Shown here: positions 26,323-39,100 of the stretch, piece after piece
How the letters are laid out: the number at the start of each line of letters is the position of its first letter
How positions within the stretch are numbered: position 1 is the first letter of the stretch
Source: Phoenix dactylifera
Lineage: Eukaryota > Streptophyta > Magnoliopsida > Arecales > Arecaceae
Length of the DNA: 64,000 nucleotides
Assembly (NCBI RefSeq): GCF_009389715.1
Contig: NC_052397.1
Span: forward strand, 17,618,129-17,682,128
Reading direction: 5' to 3'
Position numbers and translations under genes: made by a program
The notes under the pieces: generated by a model
Databases searched by the model: none
The model's input: only the letters and a program-made list of their open reading frames with translations
What the model was told of the DNA's origin: nothing

Positions 26323-27272
26323 GGGTAGTTCTAAATACACCCCCCTATTGCTCAGGACACCCCCCAAAAATTAAAAAAAATACCCAAACTAACCTTTAGT
26401 GTAATTACCATATTGCCCTTGAAATTTTCTCAGTACACCCCCCTTCCTCCTCCTCCGTTTCGTGCTCCGTTCGGCACTGGATCGCCGAACAAAATGCTTC
26501 TGTTCGGCTGAACGGTGCCGAACAGAAGGCTTCTGTTCGGCGATCCAGTGCCGAACCGAAGGCTTCTGTTCGGCAACCCTCAACCGAGCAGAATCCTTCT
26601 GTTCGGCGGAGGGGAGGGGAGGAGGGGTAGGAGGGTGGGGAGGAGGCGGCGGAGGGGGGAGGGGTAGGAGGGGTAGTTGGAGGAGGGGGAGGTGGAGGAG
26701 GAGGAGGAGGAGGGGGAGGTGGAGGAGAAGGGGGAGGAGGGGTAGGAGGAGGAGGAGGAATGGGAGCAGGGAGGAATAGGGGGTGGAGGAGGAGGCAAAG
26801 AAGGGGGAGAAGGCGGAGGGGGATGCAGAGTAAGAGGGGATGGGGATGGGGGGCGGAGGTAGAGGGGTGGAGGAGTAGGAGGAGGGAGGAGGGAGGAGGA
26901 GGAGGAGGGTGAATAGGCGGAGGAGGAGGGGAGAGGGATGAGGGGGAGGCAGAGGTGGGCGGGAAGAGGGGGAGGGGGAGGAGGAGGATGAGGAGGGGGG
27001 AGGAGGAGGAGGCAGAGGCGGGGCGGAGGAGGAGGGGAGAGGGATGAGGGGGAGGCAGAGGTGGGCGGGAAGAGGGGGAGGGGGAGGAGGAGGATGAGGA
27101 GGGGGGAGGAGGAGGAGGCAGAGGCGGGGGGTGGGGAGGGTGGGGGTAATTTAGAAATTTTTAATTTTTTAGGGGTGTCCTTAGCAAATGGGGGGGTGTA
27201 GAGAGTATTTAATTTTTTTTTAATTTTTGGGGGGTGTCCTGAGCAATAGGGGGGGTGTATTTAGAACTACCC
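26323..27272. mobile_element. Non-autonomous Mutator-like element, copy B
   Basis: The 950-bp element begins GGGTAGTTCTAAATACACC and ends with the inverted form. Long terminal inverted repeats (CCTATTGCTCAGGACACCCC on the left, its complement on the right) match copy A at 11.93 kb. The flanks CACCTCTCG (26314-26322) and GACCTCTCG (27273-27281) agree at eight of nine bases, as a Mutator-type target duplication with one later change. Inside, a left block (26460-26610) carries repeated CTTCTGTTCGGC words like the inverted-repeat cassette of copy A. The rest (26610-27140) is almost pure purine, GGA-rich on the plus strand. No transposase is encoded. Confidence 0.85.
26916..27129. repeat. Two tandem copies of a 106-bp GGA-rich unit
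   Basis: The series GGCGGAGGAGGAGGGGAGAG ... GGCAGAGGCGG at 26916-27021 is repeated with a 106-base shift (for example CGGAGGAGGAGGGGAG at 26918 and 27024). The copies look nearly identical, so the duplication is probably recent. The G runs give strong potential for G-quadruplex formation. Confidence 0.85.
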
Positions 27273-27544
27273 GACCTCTCGGCCCTCAACTCTTTTTGTC
27301 TCTCTCTAATGCCCTTCGGTCCTTACCTCTCGTGCAGGCTGCGCCAATCCCTGCCTCCCACCCAAGTTTTTAGTTTTCATTGCCCTCTATTCCCCTTCAT
27401 CTCTCACCATTGTTAGTGCTTGGTTTCCATGGACAGACAGCTAGGTAGCCACCAATATCCTCTCCCTATCAGAATCCTACAAAAATATATTTAGTCTCGC
27501 ATTCATTACGTATTAGATATATCCTCATTACTTATATAGGATCA

Positions 27545-27770
27545 CCATTGTCCCAAGTCCGAATCCCCCAATGTATTTCGAGTGCGGCGTCGTGGGCGCG
27601 TCGCACCCCTTCTCCAATCCCTCGACCGCACCAAGCTCCCCCTCCTCCTCCGCCGCCGGGAACCCCACCCCTTCTTCTCTAAGTCGGAGCTCCGCCACCT
27701 CGTCCACTGGAAGCTCTCTAGAGGAAAAGCACTTGTTCGACAAAATGTCGCAGAGACTCTATTGCCTTTT
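27545..27770 (+). pseudogene. Fragment of a conserved plant protein (N-terminal block)
   Basis: In the plus frame the sequence reads APLLQSLDRTKLPLLLRRRE, PHPFFSKSELRHLV and HWKLSRGK. This resembles from memory a conserved block (leucine-rich LPxLLxxRxPxPFxxxxEL followed by WKLxRGKWRPRL) of plant proteins of unassigned function. The family's expected continuation after KLSRGK is lost, and no exon follows. It is GC-rich against an AT-rich background. It is either a 5' fragment of a broken gene copy or captured exon DNA. Confidence 0.4.
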
Positions 27771-27929
27771 TATATACGTTATGCCTAGATGTAGATGACC
27801 TTGAGCTTGGCTTCGGGAGGCCACCTTCACTATGTTGCTTACAAATCAGTAAGTTTTGATAATGATGGGGATTGAGTGTAGATGGGGATTGTTTTGCAGG
27901 AATTGAGTGTAGATGGGGATTGTTTCGCC

Positions 27930-28460
27930 CCATCAGATGTTGAAAGGGGCGTTGTGGAGCTCAGCTGTGCGCTGCATGTTGTCAACTTCAATCAAACAAT
28001 GATCCAAAGACTCAGCACCAAGAGAAGTGTCAAATGAGAAAGGAAAATATTGAGGCAAGTCTGGGTCGATAGCTTCTATTATTTCAAGGTTGCATGGTTT
28101 TGAAATTCAGTAATGATCACCAATGTAATGATTGTGCTTTTGTGAAAGCTCGTCTATATCGAATCAATAGAGTTTTGATGTAACGCTTCTTAGTGAGCTG
28201 ATACAGGCTCTGTAATGAAAGTCCATCATCTATTGGGCTGGGATTTGGGTGCTCATTACAGTTTTTAGCACAAAAAGAACCCCAATGTTAGGCTCCATGG
28301 CTTCAATAAGAGTCCAAATTGCAACTGGATCCAGAACATCACAAATAATATTTTTGTTTTCTTCAAAACAAAAATTGAGAACCTGGCTTGTGTCTGTAAC
28401 TTCTCCCCATTAATTATTATCTATCTATTTGCCTAAAAGTCTCTTCCACTCCTATGCTTA
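27930..28460 (-). pseudogene. Decayed coding fragment of unknown family
   Basis: On the minus strand three frames give protein-like stretches in a consistent order: TSQVLNFCFEENKNIICDVL and DPVAIWTLIEAMEPNIG, then PIDDGLSLQSLYQLTKKRYI with KTLLIRYRRAFTKAQ, then LEIIEAIDPDLPQYFPFSFD with TSLGAESLDHCLIEVDNMQR. The frame shifts between them are typical of decay from one reading frame of about 170 codons. I could not assign a family. It could be a broken host gene or part of a transposon protein. Confidence 0.35.
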
Positions 28461-28539
28461 ATATTAGGTGGTCATATTATTAGCAAAAGGCAGTCTTTTT
28501 TTTAGTACTTATCATGCGAACTTCGGTCTCATGCAAGAT

Positions 28540-28715
28540 TCGTCGTCTCGGTATTGGACTCTGTACCGGTATCACACTAGCACAGTATCGATACGGTACA
28601 TACAGAATTTTTTTAGTGTACCGAGTATCAGTATACCATCCGTATTGGATATCAATAACGAAGTAGCTTGTACCATTCTGATTCGGATTGGTATAGCATA
28701 TCATATCATGGTCTC
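28540..28715. repeat. GGTAC/GTATCG-rich degenerate repeat
   Basis: Words GGTATTGGA, GTACCGGTATC, GTATCGATACGGTAC, TACCGAGTATC and GGATTGGTATAGC recur in both orientations. Similar compositions occur at 23.2 and 35.8-36.06 kb. This may be a decayed short inverted-repeat element; its ends cannot be fixed. Confidence 0.4.
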
Positions 28716-28739
28716 AGGGCTTAAAAGATCATAGTATGT

Positions 28740-29319
28740 CTAGTTGTTTATATCTGTATATTTTTGTATATTTTTTAAGTAAAAGACATGATAGTACATC
28801 ACCATTGTCTGCATGGATGGAAGCTACCTACCATGGCTAACAGGTCATGACACCTATACTTTCCAACGACTGGCACAAAACAAGATGCATTTGATTGTTC
28901 TTATGTAGATCTAATAATTCTTTTTCTTGCTCTTCCTGAAAGAATAATTAGTTTCCAACAACCTTCTTATCATATCCGATGTATTCTTTTTTTAATGTCA
29001 CACAATGACGCTAATTTACAATTGTTTTACAACAGAGAAGCCATGGAGAGGGTCCGAACTTGCACCGGGCGATCCGTCCAACGTCAAGAAAAGCTCGAAG
29101 CTAAGCTACCTTCGCGCTGGAACATGCACCTTCGCGTCCGAAGCTCCGCCTGTATCTACGTGTACATCCTCCATTGGTTGCTTACCCCTGAAACACCGCC
29201 GTTCCATGGGCCGGCCCGCTCCTCCGGGCGCTTATGTACCTCGCCTCTCTCTCACGTAGGGAAACCGAGAGGGTCCCCAAAGTAAATAAATAATAACAAA
29301 ATAGAATAAGAGTCTGGAA
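28740..29319 (+). promoter_or_regulatory. Upstream region of the AVT6-type transporter gene
   Basis: No other gene lies here. Near 29205-29222 there is ATGGGCCGGCCCGC, containing a TGGGCC element, about 105 bases before the ATG. The sequence then turns into a CT-rich leader (CTCGCCTCTCTCTCACG). No clear TATA box at a standard distance was identified. Confidence 0.4.
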
Positions 29320-31849
29320 ATGACGGTCCTGCCCCTCGCCCGCGACGGCAGGAAGCCCCGCCGGCCAAGCCGCGCCCCGCTCCTCCCCAAGCTCGGCGGA
29401 GGCCACGAGGGCGCTGATGCCGCCGGCGAAGGCGGGTTCGATGGCGCCTCCTTCTCCGGCGCCGTCTTCAACCTCTCCACCACCGTCGTGGGCGCGGGGA
29501 TCATGGCCCTCCCGGCCGCCGTCAAGGTGCTCGGCCTCGTCCCGGGCCTCGCCATGATCGTCCTCGGCGCCCTCCTCACCGAGGCCTCCATCGACATGAT
29601 CCTCCGCGCCGGCCGGCCGCCGTCGGGCCCCCGGGCCACCTCCTACGCCGCCGTCGTCGGCGACGCCTTCGGCAGCGCCGGTCGGGCCCTCCTCCAAACC
29701 TGCGTCGTCGTCAACAACCTCGGCATGCTCATCGTCTACATGATCATCATCGGTATCCATCCACATCCATCTCCTTCTGCTGTTTCAAATTGCCGATTGA
29801 TCTCCGGCGATGGTACATCCGGCTTCTGGTGTACCAGCGTTGCCTTCCTTTCGTCTTGTGTGGTGGATTAACGGCGGGGACTGGATGGTACAGGGGACGT
29901 GTTATCCGGGACGTCACCATCGGACGGCGGAGATCACCACACGGGCGTGCTGGAGGGGTGGTTCGGCCGGCACTGGTGGACCGCTCGCTCCTTCGTGCTG
30001 CTCGCCACCACCCTCTTGGTCTTCGCCCCTCTCATCTCCTTCAAGCGCGTGGGTGAGTGCTTTGAAGCTCGTGCGGATGCTTTGAGAGCCGTGCATGGTG
30101 CCATCAGGTTCTTCGTCTGACCCTCTGAATTGGTGCAGATTCGCTGCGGTACACGTCGGCGCTGTCGGTGGCGCTGGCGCTAGTCTTTGTGGTCGTCACC
30201 GCGGGGATCGCCGTCGTCAAGTTGATGGATGGCAGCGCCGGCCTGCCGAGACTGCTCCCGGAAATTCTGAACCAGGCTTCTTTCTGGAAGCTCTTCACCA
30301 CCGTGCCGATTCTGGTCACTGCTTACATCTGCCAGTACAGTGGTAAGTGAAGAACAGCAACACATCCCAATGAATGGCTTTTCTTTCAATACTCTGCGAA
30401 TTATGAATGTAAATATTCGTGAACGGCTGTGCTGCCATTACCAATCACTCGTTCGAGTTAATCCACAAAAATGAATGGCTGTGTTGCTATCTCTGTGCAT
30501 TGACATATATATGAATATAATTCTTCCAAGAAACTACTGAAAGCAGTTTTATAAAACAATGAATAATAATACAGGTTGTGATACGTAACTGGTGGTAGCT
30601 AGTTGCTCAAGTTAATAAACTGAAGTCACGTTTGCTGGGTTAAACTTCTTTAGAGGCAAAGAAAAAAAAAAGAAAAAAGAAGGGAGGTTGCAAAAGGTGG
30701 TAAACCGCAGCATCGTTTCTAGCTTGAGGAGGTCCTGCATTGGTGGAGCCGACTTCTCTTATCCCGAACTCGAGATAGCCTCAAGAGCTGTAGTTTCTTC
30801 ACTGTTCAGATCTTCTTTTTGTTCTGCTGGATGGTCCTCCGTTTTGTCTATTTGCTAGTCCTAATTATTCTGGGTCGTCATGGTCCATACTTTGTATATT
30901 GTCCTACCCTTCTGAAGGGTCCTTTAATTTGCTTGCATTTCATTACTTTGCTTACGTTCCGAATTGTTCTCCATGCTGAATCTGTTCGCCATTGTTCATT
31001 GAATTAATCGTGCCTTGTTGATTTCTCCGCTGCTTCAGTGCACCCGATTGAGAATGAGCTCAAGGACCCAAGCCAGATGAAGTCCATAACTCGTGCCACA
31101 ATGTGTCTGTGCTCGACCGTGTATGTGGCTACAAGCCTGTTTGGATTCATGTTGTTTGGGGAGGAAACAATGGACGACGTTCTGGCCAACTTTGACGCAG
31201 ACCTGGGCTTCCCCACCTATGGTGCCCTCCTCAGTGGCATAGTGAGGGTGAGCTATGTGTTGCACCTGATGCTGGTGTTTCCCATCATCTTCTACTCCCT
31301 TCGCCTCAACCTTGATGGCCTCCTCTTCCCACTGGCCATCCCCCTCACCTATGATGGGCAGAGATTTGCTGCCATCACAGTGGGGCTGATGGGAGCAGTG
31401 TTTTGCGGTGCTAACTTCGTGCCCAGCATATGGGATGCGTTTCAGTTCACAGGCGCAACTGCGGCGGTGGCCATCGGCTTCATCTTCCCTGCAGCTGTTG
31501 CACTCAGGTAAATTTTGAGTAACGCCATATTGCATTTACATGTTATCTGAACTGTCATCTGAACATGAATATTTTATAGACGTGATGAAATCTGAATGAA
31601 ATGGCCCAATAATAGCCGTCGTGATATCATTTTTCAGAGGAAAAAGATGTTGTAACATTATCTCCATCATCTCGGACTGTTTTACAAAGTATATGAATGC
31701 CTGTAAATGCTGGCAGGGATGTTTATGAAGTCATGACGAGGAAGGACAAGGTTTTGGCGTGCTTCATGATACTATTGGCGGTTTCTTCCAGCACTATCGC
31801 CATATCCAGCGACATCTATGGTATCTTTACAAATGAAAGCGGCAGCTAA
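29320..31849 (+). CDS. AVT6-type vacuolar amino acid transporter (AAAP/SLC38 family)
   Basis: The gene encodes a multi-pass amino acid/auxin permease family protein closest in memory to plant AVT6 transporters, which export amino acids from the vacuole. Five exons: 29320-29752, 29894-30052, 30139-30342, 31039-31507, 31717-31849. Junctions are GT-AG with phases 1, 1, 1, 2, giving 465 residues, the usual family length. The first membrane region carries the family signature SGAVFNLSTTVVGAGIMALP. A later block, VPILVTAYICQYSVHPIENE, corresponds to the conserved loop in SLC38-like proteins. Hydrophobic segments continue to the C-terminus (FMILLAVSSSTIAISSDIY). Exon 1 is strongly GC-rich, as in many monocot genes, and later exons are not. 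Substrate and membrane cannot be read from the sequence. Confidence 0.92.
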
Positions 31850-33185
31850 TGTGATGACTCTATCCCTGGCTTTCTTCTCGGTGCTCGTGGCAGCTTGCAA
31901 CGATTCACCTAGGAATTACGAGTGATTTCTTCGGGGATACTTCCATGCGTGTATTGTGTGGGTGTTCCCTGATTCTTTCCTTCTGCTGTGTTGTAAATCC
32001 TCTACTTGAGAAGTAGAGGGAGCAGGTCTAGTTTGTTACTGTTACATGAGGACATCGACATGAGAGGGCTATTTTATGGGGTACATTTGTTCTGAGACAA
32101 TATACAGGAGGTGTTAAATGGCTCGCATCACATTGCATTTTCTTGGCACGAACCGGTTCATAGTGTGATGAAGATGTTTATAATTTCAGTATTTTTTTTT
32201 CTAACGACAAAATAAAAATAAAAAACTTTTAAAAAAAAAAACTTAGTGCACTTCTGGAATAGCGCCAATGCTCTCCACCCATTTGGCGTGTGGCGTTTTG
32301 GTACCACGGTTAGGCCTTATGGCACGGAAAGTTGGGCCCTATGGCCCCGGAACCAGAGCCAAATGAGTGAACTTATATCACTTCGCGCACGAGTCATGAA
32401 CTTATATATAGCACAAATAAAAAAAAAACAGATGGTTTCTTTTGCTCAGCAGCTATCAATACCGACTGTAATGCCCGCTCTGCTGTCATGTCACTGGATA
32501 GATTAGTTCTGATACCATAATGGAATTCAATCTAAAGTTCAACAAGTAATTCATATGAAATGCAGATTTCAGATCCTATTCCGTGGAGAAACAGGAGCAA
32601 ATGAACTGCACTTAGACATCAAGTACAGACCGAGCTTTGCTTCCCTCTATGGTGAAAGACAAGCAAGAGGAGACGTACAGGTTGCAGCCACGTGGCAAAG
32701 AGTGGTTTGGCAACCATCTTGATACACTAAAAGCGCTGGCATGTTGTAAGACGGGATCCCTCCAATACCAAGAGTTGTAAGACGGGACAAATTTACGAGA
32801 TCAAGCAATTAGCTCTTGTTTAACGGTTGGCAAACTTTGTTCTGTTGGACATATAAACTAGGAGCACAGAAAATAGAAATAACTCGATAATTCAAAGAAA
32901 TTGCCACAGCATTATAAATATAATTAGCAATTTACCGGCTACTTAATTGAAGCCTTTACTCCAGAAAATGTACATCATACGTAATGAAACTACACCATGA
33001 AGATGTAGAGAGGTTGCTGATAGAGCGGAATAAAAATTTCACCGAAACAAGTACAAGGCTGCCATTTTCTAGCATCACTCCTAGATGTTACAAAACTGCA
33101 GAGGTTAACACCATGGGCTCCATCATTTTCCATAGCATCAACCCCAGGCTCCAAAGATAAAAAGAAATCAATGTGGCGAGTAATA
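31850..33185. other. Intergenic DNA between two convergent genes
   Basis: This stretch separates the stop of the transporter (plus) from the stop of the helicase (minus), so it holds both 3' UTRs. No coding unit or repeat was recognised. A-rich runs occur near 32212-32245. Confidence 0.45.
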
Positions 33186-36100
33186 TTACATGCCCTGTTT
33201 GGCCTTCTTTTTCTTATGTTTAATGACTTCGTCATTGTCCTTCCTTCTCTTCTCACCTTTGTGCGACTTCTCCTGTGACCAAATTCATGAAGAACCAAGC
33301 CGAATTCATTTTTGATATCATTGGTAAACCTTTTACACCTCCAAAATAATTATCATTATCGAATGACTGAAGTAAGATAACAAGTATATGCATGCAGGCA
33401 GGCATGTGTATGCGCCTGGGGCGGGGGGCATTTATAAGGAAAAAAAAAAAGAGTATGTTTATCTTGCAGTAAGAAATCATCTGAAAAAGCAATTAACAAA
33501 TTAAACAGCTAGAACTATCACCCATCCTGGCCTGAAGGGTGCCGAATTATGATGCCATTCACCAAATGTGCACTCTTTTTACCACGATCCGTGTTCATGA
33601 ATATTGAAGCTTTACACATTTTTAGAATAAGCCATCATTTTCCCTATTTTTGAGGGTGTACACGAGGCCACTATGTGGTATTATTTAACAGCTGAAGTGT
33701 ATTTAGTTACATCCTATAAGAAAGCAAGATTTATGCTATGGTAGAAGGGAACATCAACTGAAACTTTTGAGGTTCACAAGAAATTAAAAAGCCTACACAA
33801 GAAAAGAATTGAATAAGATGATCAGGTGCATGTACCTCGGCAGAGAAAGTCTTGAGGGGGTCTCTACTTCTACCAAATCCTTTCTTAAAACCAGGACGCC
33901 TTTTTTTGGTATCTATCTTCATTGCAGCTCTTGAGAGCTTGAGTATCTTGCTGGCCTCTTTTGTCGTGGGATCAAGGAGGTATTCAGGTACCTCACGTAG
34001 ATGAGATGAAGGAGCCTTCTTGCTCAGTAACTTGTCATGCTTTAGTAAATCTGCCGTTGCAGATGCCAAAATTATACACTGAGAATTAAATTGTTCCCAA
34101 AAAATCATGCAAAAACAAATAAAATTAAATTCTAGATGGCAAGAATATCTTCCTCCAAAGTTTTCTTTATTACCTAAGTCCCTTGGATTAACTTCAAAAT
34201 GAGACTTCAGCCTATGAAAAGAAATATATATTGATATCAGTTATACAAGTAAAGAACCTATTGAAGCTAAGGCCAATGGTAGCCCAAATATGAATTATAA
34301 TACAAACAGTTAGTAGCAAATATAAAAGGCGGTCAAGATAACCGTGCTCAATAGAACTCGAAATTAACTGTACCATCACTTAATGAGGATATACAGAAGT
34401 TTGCAATGATTTGCAGCAAATCCTGGTAACTCCTCTCTCTATTGTAATGTTGGGAAATTAATGTGGATTCAAAATTCTTTATGACAACCAAGAGAGGGAA
34501 TGGAAGAGTTATTCCTCAACCATTGAAAGAGGGAATTTTCTCCAAGTTGAACTATATTTCTCTTTGGGAATAATATAAATGACATTTCTCAAAATCTTAC
34601 GAATTTGCAAACAATAAAACTTCTTTCATACATGCGGTATTACCATTGCTTGAACCATCTAATTAACATTATATATAGAGCTGCAAAATGCAAAAAAAAT
34701 TTCTTACTTCTCAGAATTAAGAATTTCATTTCTGAGATCTTGAGCTCGTGCTTCTCTAATCGCAACTTTTGTTACACCTTTAGCAACATCCTGTAAAAGT
34801 AGTAATCCATCATTTACATGCATTAGACATTGCTTTTAAAGAATTCTAACCATGAATCAGAGAAGAAATGACTGGTTTGAAGGAATATTAAGAGACATGA
34901 GATGCTACAGTTACCAGAAAATAGTTGTGAGGAACACATAAGAAGATATGAATTGAAAGATGTACAAAAAAAGTCACCAGCAAGGCTAACACATTGTTTT
35001 AGTGGCTCCAGCGTGAAAAGTTAAAATAAAAATCAGACAATGGGAGTAGTAGTCCAATACAGCCAGTTTAAAGGCAAATGGCCCCTTAACAAGCATGTCT
35101 CATTTCATCTATATAGCGCAACTTTATGGATCAAGGTATCATCTGTCAAAGTTTGTAAATGCTTCACTACATAATGCTAATCAAATATTAAGCCTACAAA
35201 ATTAGATTTAAAGCGCTGAATTTCAGGAAAAGGTAAATTATCGGCAAGAAAGGAGCTTCTCCAAGAAAATTTTTCAAGGGAGTTGGCAGGTCCAAGACCT
35301 ACTATGGCTCTCAACATAAGAACTTTCCATACAAAGAGTGTGCAAATAAAACACAAGTCCACGACGTATACAAACTAACAGGACATAAAAATCACACTAC
35401 GTCTATTAAATAAGCCATATCTGTAGCTCCCATAGCAAAATCACAATGAATCATACACTAAGAGTTTGCAAAGCAATGCTCGAAGTTTTTGGAACATTGA
35501 AGGAAAGGGAGTGCAAAAGTCTATAGAAAGATATGTGGACGTCATAGTCAATCTTGATTCACCTCATGTTTTTTTCTTTTTTTCCTTCTTTCTTCAAGGG
35601 CTTCAATAAGGTGACATGGCAGAATAATAACCAAGTGATGATGCAAATTGGGTCGAAGATGCAAATATGAACCACAAAGTGAATAGGCAGCCTCCTCAAG
35701 TAACCACATACACAGATAGGCCTAACCATGTGCAAGAAAAAGAGGCTAAGTGTGTACAGGAACTAAACTCAAAATGTTAACCAAAGCCCACAAAACTGGC
35801 ACCGAGAACCATACCAATGGTACACATCCCATATTGAGCCAGGCTTCCAATACTTTTTCTTGCTCTCAACCATGGTACCACCTAAACCAGGCAGCACGGG
35901 TCGATGCCTAGTGGTATGGGATGGTTTCGCTCAGTTCAAACTGGCACAGACTGACGTGGAGGATCATATGCTGAACCGAACCTAGGTACTGTGCCAGTAC
36001 CATACTGGTACAATGTGGTCTGTACAAGGCAATACATCTTAGTACAGGAGACCTTAATGTTAACAAGTAAATGGCCACATGTGAAAATGCTACTGTGTAA

Positions 36101-39100
36101 TGTATTATGTGATGGCAGTCAAACAAAAGACCTAGCCAACAAAAAGGAAAAGAAAGATATTGGGTCAACCAGACAAGAAATTGGGTTGAACTTCCCAAAT
36201 GCATATAGGCTTGGTGTATGTCGTGCAAATGGGAATGTTGTCCTTAACAGGATTAAATATTGCAGCACAATTAGACCTAAAAATGTACCAAAGTTTATTA
36301 GTGAAGATTACAGTCCTGGTATCAGGCAATTGGTACTGATAAAATGATCTGGGAGGCAGACACAAGAAAATGAAGCAACAAGTTACTATATCAAGATAAA
36401 GTTTCATGTAAACATTTGAGAGCTAGAAATTTTATAGATGTCATCTCAAGAGTCATCCAAACACCCAAATGGCCAAGAAATTTGCCAATAGGACCTACCA
36501 GAGATCACTCAAATAAAAAACATGGATGGATTTAAAAGGGGGTTCCTTAGAAAAAATAGGAAATAACAAAAGGGAGATTGAATGGCAATGTTGTGCATGC
36601 TTGTGAGAATCATGTGCATTCCACCCTCGTAGCTAGGCAAACCAATGCCAACCTATCAAAGGATATAAAAGGAAGTAGTCCGCCAACCATGGTGCAATGC
36701 ACTCTCCCTCTTCCCGCACCACCAAACCCACCAACATTCATGCACAATTATGTAAAATGGTAAAGGGCAATTGAACAATGGTGCCATGGAAGTTTGACAA
36801 ACTGATAATTTCCCAATCAAATGCTACTTATATTACCTCAGCTCTATATCGTAAAGACTCCACAGCATTTTTAGTAAGTAAAGGGAAAGGTTCAATAGAC
36901 TTTGAGGAGTCTTGCTTCTCATCGTCTCCAAACATGAGTTTGATTTCTTCAAAAATTTCTTCCTCTTCAGGAGAAACCTGTTAAACCACAAAAGTGGGAC
37001 AATATGAGAATATTAAACATGCAGAATGAAACAATCTCTGCCTTACGATTCTTCCAATAACATAAGGCACCAACTGTATTGAGAAGAAGCAAGCTATGAA
37101 AGCTCCGTCAGAGAATTATAAATTCATTAAAAGAGTATCAAAAATTACAAACAATAAATGCTGAATCATAAACAATTACTTCCTCTTTACATTTGCAAAC
37201 TGGTAAAATAGCCTGTTAAAGATTAATCTAGTATTTCGTGCATCTAAAACTATATTGTGGCATACTTACAAGAGACACCGATGCACCAGTGTTATAAGCT
37301 CTTCCTGTGCGACCAATCCTGTGAACATATCCAGCAGAGCTCTGAGGCATGTCAAGATTGACTACCTGAATAAAGTTAAGAACAGGACTTATTAAATGCA
37401 ATAAATACAGAAAAAAAAAAAGATGTTGTCAACAATGTGCTGTTTTAAAATAGAAATGACATTGAACAAGAAACTCCTGTAATTGCAAACAACACTTTGC
37501 AATAGAAAAAGACAGGTCACATATGGAACGACGATTTCTATATTATCTATAAAAATGACAGTTCTGAAATCAGGAAATATTCCCTCTTATTCTGCCTGTC
37601 ATTTTTTATACCAAGTATACCACTTCTATTGATCTTAAAAAATATGTTAATTACCCCACTAGCTTTCTCTAACGCATTAGCTACTACATGCACTTTCTCT
37701 CCTTTCCCAATCATAAACCCCCTTCTTAAAACGCCCTAATGGATTGGACTTTTATCTCTTTCTCTAATTCGACCCCCTAACACACTGGACTCTAATCTGA
37801 CTCCTAAACAAATAGGACTCTATCACTGGCTCTCTCTTTTCTCTTCCCTCAAACATGTGTTGCATGTACCTGGTTGCTAGTTTTGTTAAAACAACAAGTA
37901 CATTTAGCATGTTACTTAGTAATTCATGAATTCATACATTTATCTTTTTATAACTATATACACAAGTATAAGCCAACCTTTTTTAGGTGACCAGGAAAGG
38001 CGATATCCATGTCCAAAACTTATAGCCCTAATAGAACTCAAATGCATACTACTGCATATTAAGACTTTTATCATCCAATATGCGACGTACACTTACCATG
38101 ATCTTTTAGATGAACTTAGAAATTCGAATATACTTTCTTGCAACTTTGGCTGAATGGTTACCTTATGACAATCTGTGTAGTGGTGTGAACTTCGGAGCTG
38201 CTTGATTTTCTGCATTTAGATACAGTTGTAAGTAGAAATGCTGCATCTGTATTTGCAAGTATCTGCTTGGTTTGCTTACATCTGGAAACTACATCTACAA
38301 TTTTTGCGTTTGGTTATTTAATCCGAAAAGAGTGCAATCATCTTGCAACTAACATGGTAAGATTACCTCCATTGATACTATTATATCATTATTATATTAT
38401 CATATTACATAATTATAATAATATAATATAACATATCATATTATATTATAATAATATACAATGGAAAATATAATATTATCCTATAATGTTATATTATAAG
38501 ATAATATTATATCATACTATAAGATAAAATAGCATATAACATAATATAGCACATTATATATATATATATGATATAATAATATAATTAATTATAGTATAAT
38601 ATTTTGTTATACTATCATATGTTATAAAAAAATTATAACAAAATATGTAACATAATATACTATAATGAAATATAATATAATATAATAATATTATACTTTA
38701 TTATATCATATTATATCATAATATTATAATATAATATTTAATACAACAAACATAACACTATAAGATAATAGATAACTTAATATAAGATAATATAACATTT
38801 TCTTATAAGATAAATAATAAACAACATAACATAATACAATACAATATAATACAATATAGCATAACACAATACTATCATATAGTATATTATATTATATAAT
38901 ATAATTAATATCATAATATAATATCAAATCATGTAATTATCATACTATCTTGCTTTCTTAATTAATAGCACCGATGATATAATATATTATAATAATGATT
39001 ACCATATTAATCTAATAATACTTATTATATTTGTATATCTTCTTATTATAGTTATATTATATCATTATGTTATAATTATATATAGTATATACTACCATAT

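Noticed and set aside
26462-26798. Arg/Gly- and Pro/Ser-rich open frames in copy B
   Set aside because: They are translations of GGA-rich low-complexity DNA.
29182-29766. 194-codon minus-strand open frame opposite the transporter's first exon
   Set aside because: It is Asp/Glu/Gly-rich antisense to a GC-rich exon that clearly encodes a conserved membrane protein on plus.
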